Positions 32,194 to 37,691 of a stretch of DNA of 37,691 nt are shown piece by piece. The DNA lies in contig JAUQQL010000013.1 of assembly GCA_030578315.1 (NCBI GenBank), positions 1 to 37,691 on the forward strand. Reading direction: 5' to 3'. Under the pieces are notes generated by a model, which was not told the origin of the DNA, searched no databases, and was given only the letters and a program-made list of their open reading frames with translations. The position numbers were made by a program, and so were the translations under genes. Origin of the DNA: Thermodesulfobacteriota bacterium. Lineage in GTDB: Bacteria; Desulfobacterota; Thermodesulfobacteria; Thermodesulfobacteriales; Thermodesulfobacteriaceae. The number at the start of each line of letters is the position of its first letter. The first letter of the stretch is position 1.

Positions 32194-33402
32194 TTAATAG
32201 GACCTTAAAAGAATTATCGGTTCAATCTTGGTAGCCTTATAAGCAGGATAAATGCCTGCTATTATTCCAAAAGTTATAGTTAATAAAAAAGAAATCAAAA
32301 TAGGACTCCATGGAAAAACTAAAGGATATTTTAAAAGCGGAAGCAAAATTAAACTTCCTATTATTCCTAAAATAATTCCTATAATTCCTCCTAAAAAAGT
32401 GATTAAAATACTTTCTACTAAAAATTGAAAAAGAATAGCTTTATTTTCTGCTCCAAGAGCTTTTCTAATTCCAATTTCTTTTTTTCGTTCATTTACAGCT
32501 AAAGTCATAATAGCAGTAACTCCTAAGGCTCCTACACAGAGACACAAAGTTGAAATACTTTTAATAAGGATAGAAAAAAGTTCTGTGGTTTGGGTTTTAG
32601 TTTGTAAAATATCTTCTGCTTTCACTACTTCAAAATCTTTATTTTTTTCTTCTACCTTATGCTTTTTTGAAAGAAGAATGATGATTTGTTTTTCAGCAAA
32701 AGGTATTTGAGAGGTGTTTTCTAAACTTAAGTATATACTTCTTATATAGTCTACATTATATACTGCTGCAAGAGCTACAGTATAAGGAATAAGAACCTGG
32801 TCATCTTGGTCAGCATTGCTTGCATCGATACCTATTGGAGCTAGTACTCCTATTACTCTGAAAGGAAGTTTATTAAGAAGAATTACTTTTCCTATAGGGT
32901 CTTCTTTCCCAAAAAGTTGAGCTTTAACTTTTTGACCTAAGATAATGACTTTTTTATATCCTAAGACCTCGTCCTTTAAAAAGTTTCTTCCTTCGGAGAG
33001 AGGAAATTTTCTTAAAGGAATATATTCTTCATTTACACCATTTACCACTGTAGTAACTATATTTCCCAAATATCTTATTATTCCATCACCATTAAAAACC
33101 GGAGACACATATTTTATTCCAGTTATTTTTCTTAATATTTCAGCGTCATCTGGTTTTAAAGTAGTGGTAATATCTGTCTGGATTGCTCTTCCTCCGTGAA
33201 CTCTTACACTTCCTGCAACTACCATCATGACTTCCGGACCAAAGGTTTCAATTTCTCTCAAGGTTTTTATTTTAGCAGCTTCGCCAAAGGCATTCATAAG
33301 AAGAAGAGAAGCTACTCCGATAATAATTCCTATTACTGACAAAACGAGTCGTAGTTTTTTATAAAAAAGTCCTCCAAAAAGAAGTTTGTACTTTAAAATC
33401 AC
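32194..33402 (-). CDS. MacB-like ABC transporter permease (second copy)
   Basis: A 402-residue inner-membrane permease of the MacB/FtsX type (type VII ABC). One membrane helix near residues 15-35 is followed by a large periplasmic domain (MacB_PCD; PVFNGDGIIRYLGNIVTTVV, VIILGQKVKAQLFGKEDPIG, KVILLNKLPFRVIGVLAPIG). Three C-terminal helices contain the FtsX core (MTLAVNERKKEIGIRKALGA) and GIIAGIYPAYKATKIEPI. It overlaps the upstream permease by 4 bases and is the last gene of the operon. The ATPase is a separate protein, unlike E. coli MacB. Confidence 0.92.
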   Translation of the reverse strand: MILKYKLLFGGLFYKKLRLVLSVIGIIIGVASLLLMNAFGEAAKIKTLREIETFGPEVMMVVAGSVRVHGGRAIQTDITTTLKPDDAEILRKITGIKYVSPVFNGDGIIRYLGNIVTTVVNGVNEEYIPLRKFPLSEGRNFLKDEVLGYKKVIILGQKVKAQLFGKEDPIGKVILLNKLPFRVIGVLAPIGIDASNADQDDQVLIPYTVALAAVYNVDYIRSIYLSLENTSQIPFAEKQIIILLSKKHKVEEKNKDFEVVKAEDILQTKTQTTELFSILIKSISTLCLCVGALGVTAIMTLAVNERKKEIGIRKALGAENKAILFQFLVESILITFLGGIIGIILGIIGSLILLPLLKYPLVFPWSPILISFLLTITFGIIAGIYPAYKATKIEPIILLRSY

Positions 33403-34613
33403 AAGCTTTTAAGTAAAATAGAAGGTTCTATTCTAGTAGCTTTTAAAGACGGGATTAAACCAAATATTATACAAGTTACTGTGGCAAAAATTAAACTTGC
33501 AAAAAAAGTACCCCATGAAAAGAGAGGTTTTAAAGGAGTAAAAAAAGAAATAGCTTGCATAAGAATAATACTAAGTAACCACCCTATGAACCCGCTTATA
33601 AAAGCAATTATTACACACATAGTTAAGTAATGTTTAATAAGAATTTCAGAGGTTGCTCCTAAGGCAATTCTAAGAGCAATTATAGGAGCTTTTTCTTCAA
33701 TATTAGCATACATTAGATTCATGATAATTACACCGCTTATTACTAAACTTATAAGAGAAATAACCAAAAGAAATACATTAATTGTACGAGAGGTTTCTGT
33801 AAACCTCTGGATAGCCATTTCAGGAGTTATTAGTCTAAAATCGTCAGGTTGAATTCCATAAAGATTGTGTCTTTTTCTTAAAAGCTGTCTAATAGTTTCA
33901 GTGGCTAACTTCATATCTGTATTAGGTTGAAATAAAAGTTTTACTCCGTCAATATAATCTCTATTGAAGACTCGTCTCTGAGCTGTGGTTATAGGAATTA
34001 GAATCCTTTCATCTGCTCTAAAATGTCCAAAAAAAGTTTTAGGTTTTAAAACTCCAATAACTTCAAAATATTCATTTTTTATCTTTATTTTTTCTCCAAT
34101 TATATTTTTCATTTTAAATTTTTTAGGCAAATCTGCTCCTAATACACAAACCTTTGCTAAGGTTTTCATATCGTGCTGATTAAAGAATCTTCCAGAGGAG
34201 GTATACCAGTTATTAACTATGGGATAATTTAAGTCTACTCCGTCGACTCTTAATTTTTCAGCTTCTCCTTGGTAAGAAACTTCTAAAAAACCTCTAGACC
34301 AAGATGATGAAAGTTTAACAAAATTTAGCCTATTAATTTCTTCTACATCTTCTAACTTTAAAGTGTCTGTTCTCGTAGTAGTAAGGCCAACTATTCTTCC
34401 TCCTCCTGCTATAATAAGTAAAGCATCTTTTCCAAACTGAAGATTGGCTAAAGCATCTAAAACCTGTTTTTTGGCAGACTCTCCAAGGGCGTAAATAGTA
34501 TTGAGTGCGGTTAAACTTATAACCAAAGACAGTATTATAAAAAATAAATTTCCTTTGTTAGAAAAAAGTTCTCTAATAATATCTTTTAAAAAGTCTTGAT
34601 TTATAACTTTCAC
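33399..34613 (-). CDS. MacB-like ABC transporter permease (first copy)
   Basis: A 404-residue permease with the same layout: N-terminal helix, periplasmic domain (VDLNYPIVNNWYTSSGRFFN, VCVLGADLPKKFKMKNIIGE, YFEVIGVLKPKTFFG), and C-terminal FtsX helices with YANIEEKAPIIALRIALGAT and GLIPSLKATRIEPSILLKSL. It is clearly paralogous to, but diverged from, the gene behind it, and the pair probably forms a heterodimer. It overlaps the ATPase gene by 4 bases. Confidence 0.92.
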   Translation of the reverse strand: MKVINQDFLKDIIRELFSNKGNLFFIILSLVISLTALNTIYALGESAKKQVLDALANLQFGKDALLIIAGGGRIVGLTTTRTDTLKLEDVEEINRLNFVKLSSSWSRGFLEVSYQGEAEKLRVDGVDLNYPIVNNWYTSSGRFFNQHDMKTLAKVCVLGADLPKKFKMKNIIGEKIKIKNEYFEVIGVLKPKTFFGHFRADERILIPITTAQRRVFNRDYIDGVKLLFQPNTDMKLATETIRQLLRKRHNLYGIQPDDFRLITPEMAIQRFTETSRTINVFLLVISLISLVISGVIIMNLMYANIEEKAPIIALRIALGATSEILIKHYLTMCVIIAFISGFIGWLLSIILMQAISFFTPLKPLFSWGTFFASLIFATVTCIIFGLIPSLKATRIEPSILLKSL

Positions 34614-35290
34614 TTTTCTACAAAAACACCATCTACTATTATTTTAACTTTATTAGCATTTTTAGCAATTTCTGGGTCGTGAGTTACCATAATTATAGTT
34701 AAACCTTCTTGATTTAGTTCTTTAAAAATCTTCATAACTTCCAAACTGCTATGAGTATCAAGATTTCCGGTAGGCTCATCAGCTAAAAGAAGTTTAGGAC
34801 TGTTAATCAATGCTCTTGCTATAGCCACCCTCTGTTGTTGTCCTCCTGAAAGTTCAGACGGTTTTGCATCAAGCTTATTTCCTAGACCTAGTCTTTCTAA
34901 CAAGTTTATTGCCTTTTTTTTATATTCCTGAGTTATACCCTTTTCTCCATAAAGTACTGGAAGAAGAACATTTTCTAGCACTGTTGCCCACGGAATTAAG
35001 TGAAAGGCTTGAAAAATAAATCCTATCTTTTTGTTTCTTATAAAAGCTATTTCTTTACTATTTAACTTATTTACTTCTTGACCGTCAAAAATATAAGTTC
35101 CTGAAGTTGGTTTGTCAAGAAGCCCTATAATATTTAGAAGAGTAGTTTTCCCACTCCCGGAAACCCCCATTATAGCTAGAAATTCTCCTTCTTCTAATTC
35201 TAAATTTATACCTTTTAAAACTTGATTTTTTATACTTCCAGTTTGATAAATTTTGACGATGTCTTTAAGAATTACTAACTTTTTTACCAC
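34610..35290 (-). CDS. ABC transporter ATPase (MacB/LolD type)
   Basis: A 226-residue ATPase powering the two permeases. Walker A is [15 protein letters not shown], the Q-loop is [20 protein letters not shown], the signature is [16 protein letters not shown], Walker B is [13 protein letters not shown], and the H-loop is [11 protein letters not shown]. It belongs to the LolD/MacB/FtsE clade; context favours the export pump. It overlaps the adaptor gene by 7 bases. Confidence 0.95.
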   Translation of the reverse strand: MVKKLVILKDIVKIYQTGSIKNQVLKGINLELEEGEFLAIMGVSGSGKTTLLNIIGLLDKPTSGTYIFDGQEVNKLNSKEIAFIRNKKIGFIFQAFHLIPWATVLENVLLPVLYGEKGITQEYKKKAINLLERLGLGNKLDAKPSELSGGQQQRVAIARALINSPKLLLADEPTGNLDTHSSLEVMKIFKELNQEGLTIIMVTHDPEIAKNANKVKIIVDGVFVEK

Positions 35291-36489
35291 AAACCTACTT
35301 CCTCACCTTCCTTTAATCCTGAAATGATCTCGGTTTTTCCACGAGACTCCCAACCTACTTTAATTTGTCTTTTTTCCCACTTATTTCCTACCTTTACCAT
35401 AACATAATAATTACCATTTGAGTCAATTTTTATTGCTCTAGAAGGAACTACTAAAACATTTTCTTTTTTACCAGCGGTAATTATCACTTGAGCTGTCATT
35501 TCAGGGCGAAGCAATCCCTCGTAAGGGTCCAAAATTTCTAAAACCACATTATAAAAAACTACATTGTTTTTAATAATAGCTCCAGGGTAAATAGTTCTAA
35601 CTCTTGCTTTAAATACCTTTTCGGGATAAGCATCTACTGTAAAGGTAGCCATCTGTCCCGGAGAAATTTTTCCGATATCTGTTTCATCTACATAACACTC
35701 TACTTGAAGTCTTGAAAGGTCTATCACGGTAATAAAAGTAGGGGCATTAAGCCCAGCTATTACTGTTTCTCCTTGTTGAGTGGTTACTTCTGAAACTACG
35801 CCTGAAATAGGAGTATAAACAAAAGCATAACTAAGTTTTACTTTAGCCTCCTCCCAAGTATTTTTAGTTGAAGTAACTTGTGCTTTAACTCTTTCAAGTT
35901 CCTTTTCATATTCTGAAATTAAAGCTAAGAGAGTAGACTCTTCAGACTCTAGTTGAACTTTTTTAACTTCGTAGTCTCTTTTAATACGCTCTAGATCAGT
36001 TAAAGATATTAAACCTTCCTTATAGAGAATTTCATATCTTTTAAGTTCTCTTTCAATTTGTTTTAACTCTATTAAAATTGCTTCCACTTTTTTTCTTTGA
36101 GCCTGAATTTTTGAAGGATAAGTTTTTTTAACTTTTTCCATATTAGCTAAAGCTTCTTGATAATTAGCATAAGCTTTATTAACCTCATCCTGTAAGTCTT
36201 TATGCTCTATAATTGCAATAAGTTGTCCTGCCTTAACCCTATCTCCCTGTCTTACAAGAAGTTTTTCTACTTTTCCAGAAATTCTTGCTCCAACTTTTAC
36301 TTGAGCTCCTACCTGAGGTTTTACCGCACCTGTAGCTGTAACTTCTAAGTATATATCTCCCCTTTCAACTTTGGCAGTTTCCTTAGGAAAAACTTCAGGA
36401 TTTTTCTCTTTTTTCTTACACCCTGAAAAGAGAAAAAGTGTTATCAAAATAAAAAGTGTTATCAAAATATAAAAAAAGAATCTTTTCAT
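35284..36489 (-). CDS. MacA/HlyD-like periplasmic adaptor lipoprotein
   Basis: A 401-residue membrane fusion protein joining the ABC pump to the TolC-like channel. A signal peptide with lipobox LFSGC puts the lipidated Cys at residue 24. It contains a barrel-sandwich hybrid with AQVKVGARISGKVEKLLVRQ and GDRVKAGQLIAIIEHKDLQD, a long coiled-coil hairpin (about 105-215, rich in Lys/Glu), then the second lipoyl half (SYAFVYTPISGVVSEVTTQQ) and a beta-barrel domain (FTVDAYPEKVFKARVRTIYP). It overlaps the TolC-like gene by 4 bases. Confidence 0.93.
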   Translation of the reverse strand: MKRFFFYILITLFILITLFLFSGCKKKEKNPEVFPKETAKVERGDIYLEVTATGAVKPQVGAQVKVGARISGKVEKLLVRQGDRVKAGQLIAIIEHKDLQDEVNKAYANYQEALANMEKVKKTYPSKIQAQRKKVEAILIELKQIERELKRYEILYKEGLISLTDLERIKRDYEVKKVQLESEESTLLALISEYEKELERVKAQVTSTKNTWEEAKVKLSYAFVYTPISGVVSEVTTQQGETVIAGLNAPTFITVIDLSRLQVECYVDETDIGKISPGQMATFTVDAYPEKVFKARVRTIYPGAIIKNNVVFYNVVLEILDPYEGLLRPEMTAQVIITAGKKENVLVVPSRAIKIDSNGNYYVMVKVGNKWEKRQIKVGWESRGKTEIISGLKEGEEVGLW

Positions 36490-37691
36490 TCTTCAAGAGC
36501 AGGGATTAAACCCATAGCTTTAATTAAGCTATAATAACTAAAAAACAGCTCATATTTAGAAGTTACAACTTGAGCTCTGGCTGCAGAAAGTCTTGCTAAA
36601 ACTGTAGTTACATCTACGATACTTGCAAGTCCTGTTTCGTATTTTTTTTGGATAATTCGATAATCTTCCTCTATACTTCTTAACCACGCTTGAGCACTTT
36701 TATAACTTTCATCAGCAGTTTGAAAGTTCTTATAAACATTAAAAACTTCTTGTTTGATTAAAAGTTCCACATGGTTTTTTTCCCAATTTTTTCTCTCTAA
36801 GGTTTTTTTAGCTTGAAAAAGCTTAGCCCAAGTTGAAAAACCTGTAAATATAGGGAAATTTATCCTGACTCCTGCAAAAAACTCATAGTCCTGTTCTGGA
36901 AAAAACTTAGAATCTTCTTTGTAGTAAGTTGCAAATAGTTCTACACTAGGATAAAACTCTCCTTTTATACTGTTTACTCTTTCTTTTTGGGCTAAAATTT
37001 CTTTTTCCTTACTTTTTAATTCTGGCCTCTTACTTAAAGCTAACCGAAAGCATTCTTCTAAAGTTTTAGGTTTTAAGTAAAGTTCTTCTATTGGAAGAAA
37101 CTCTAATTCCTCAATTTTAAGAAGTTCATAATTTATTAAAGTTAAAACCTTAGCTTTAGCGATCTCAGAAGTATATTTGCAACTGATAACTTTAAATTCA
37201 GCTTCCTTTACTTTAGCTTCAGCATCTAAAACATCCGCATAAGGAGAGAGTCCAACTTCGTATTTTTTTTTAGCTAATTTGAGAAGGGTTTTGGCATCCT
37301 CTAAATCCGAAAGAGCTGCTTCATAAAGAGCTTTCTGTTTAAAATACTCTAGATAGGCTTTTACAATGTCTAGAGTTATTTCCAAAGTTTTAGCTCTAAG
37401 GTTTTCATCTTGAGCTAAAATTAAAAGTAAAGTTTCTTTATAGCTATGCCAAGTAGAAAACCCGGAAAAAATATTCCAATTTAAAGTAGGTCCAAAGGAA
37501 TGTAAATTAAGAGAAGGTTTATTTTTACCTGTATCATACCTTTCATAAATATAATTTATATAAAGTTTTGGAAAAAATTCTGACCTAATTAAGTTTTTTT
37601 GATACATATATTCTTCTTTAATTTTTTCATAGATTTTTATTTCAGGATTATTTTTGATTCCTGAAAGAATTGCATCTTTATGAGTTAAAGT
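36486..37691 (-). CDS. TolC-like outer membrane efflux protein, N-terminus outside window
   Basis: Trimeric outer-membrane channel of the exporter. The frame is open to the window end: upstream of the internal ATG at 37607, 28 more codons read TLTHKDAILSGIKNNPEIKI then YEKIKEEY, which is the usual start of the mature OEP domain. Two OEP repeats are visible (GPTLNWNIFSGFSTWHSYKE; AGVRINFPIFTGFSTWAKLF), as are KKYEVGLSPYADVLDAEAKV and KKYETGLASIVDVTTVLARL. The signal peptide and promoter are beyond 37691. First gene seen of the five-gene leftward export operon. Confidence 0.93.
   Translation of the reverse strand, partial: TLTHKDAILSGIKNNPEIKIYEKIKEEYMYQKNLIRSEFFPKLYINYIYERYDTGKNKPSLNLHSFGPTLNWNIFSGFSTWHSYKETLLLILAQDENLRAKTLEITLDIVKAYLEYFKQKALYEAALSDLEDAKTLLKLAKKKYEVGLSPYADVLDAEAKVKEAEFKVISCKYTSEIAKAKVLTLINYELLKIEELEFLPIEELYLKPKTLEECFRLALSKRPELKSKEKEILAQKERVNSIKGEFYPSVELFATYYKEDSKFFPEQDYEFFAGVRINFPIFTGFSTWAKLFQAKKTLERKNWEKNHVELLIKQEVFNVYKNFQTADESYKSAQAWLRSIEEDYRIIQKKYETGLASIVDVTTVLARLSAARAQVVTSKYELFFSYYSLIKAMGLIPALEE

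Overview
The window (about 30% G+C by eye) looks like the chromosome of a thermophilic, anaerobic, diderm (Gram-negative) bacterium. The best guess is Thermodesulfobacteriota near Thermodesulfobacterium. This rests on low G+C, very tight overlapping operons, KDO/LPS genes (kdsA of the metal-dependent Aquifex type, kdsC, lptC), two TonB receptors, a B12-dependent class II ribonucleotide reductase, YedF, FeoAB and a DUF6178 protein. The taxon is inferred from gene content and was not searched.

Layout. (1) 1-3294 +: end of cytidylate kinase, HNH endonuclease, glmS (true GTG start at 872), DUF6485 Cys-rich protein, rsfS. (2) 3295-4157: graveyard with a shattered P-type cation ATPase whose phosphorylated Asp has become Tyr, plus a frameshifted membrane-protein scrap. 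(3) 4158-11188: divergent uptake island. Leftward are a TonB receptor and a BtuF/FecB-like binding protein; rightward are a SAM methyltransferase, a second TonB receptor and a DUF4198 periplasmic protein. Two back-to-back promoters lie between them at 7346-7419. (4) 11189-11650: a second decayed stretch with a 60-bp-period repeat. (5) 11753-20834 +: rplS, rnhB, yraN, DUF6178, nrdJ, hom, a CheD homologue without its catalytic Cys, a frameshifted HDOD gene, a TtcA-like PP-loop enzyme and yedF. (6) 20840-22596 -: purD-purE with a clear promoter. (7) 22891-23244 -: tmRNA with tag ADEYAYAMAA. (8) 23467-27725: mtgA, a convergent radical SAM gene, then kdsA-kdsC-lptC. (9) 27728-30422 -: fur-feoA-feoB under a promoter with a palindromic Fur-like operator. 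(10) 30426-32193: transposase relic and an orphan glycosyltransferase. (11) 32194-37691 -: five overlapping genes of a MacAB-TolC-like tripartite exporter with two different permeases; the TolC gene runs off the window end.

How it fits together. A metal theme recurs: TonB/BtuF-like uptake of an unknown chelate, Fur-controlled ferrous iron uptake, a B12-requiring ribonucleotide reductase, and a metallo-type KDO-8-P synthase. The envelope theme includes KDO/LPS export, a glycosyltransferase, a transglycosylase and the exporter. The most unusual items are the methyltransferase-containing uptake island, the Cys-less CheD next to a broken HDOD gene, the missing start codon of rsfS, and the dead P-type ATPase beside the uptake island. 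No CRISPR array, intact insertion sequence, tRNA or rRNA gene was seen.
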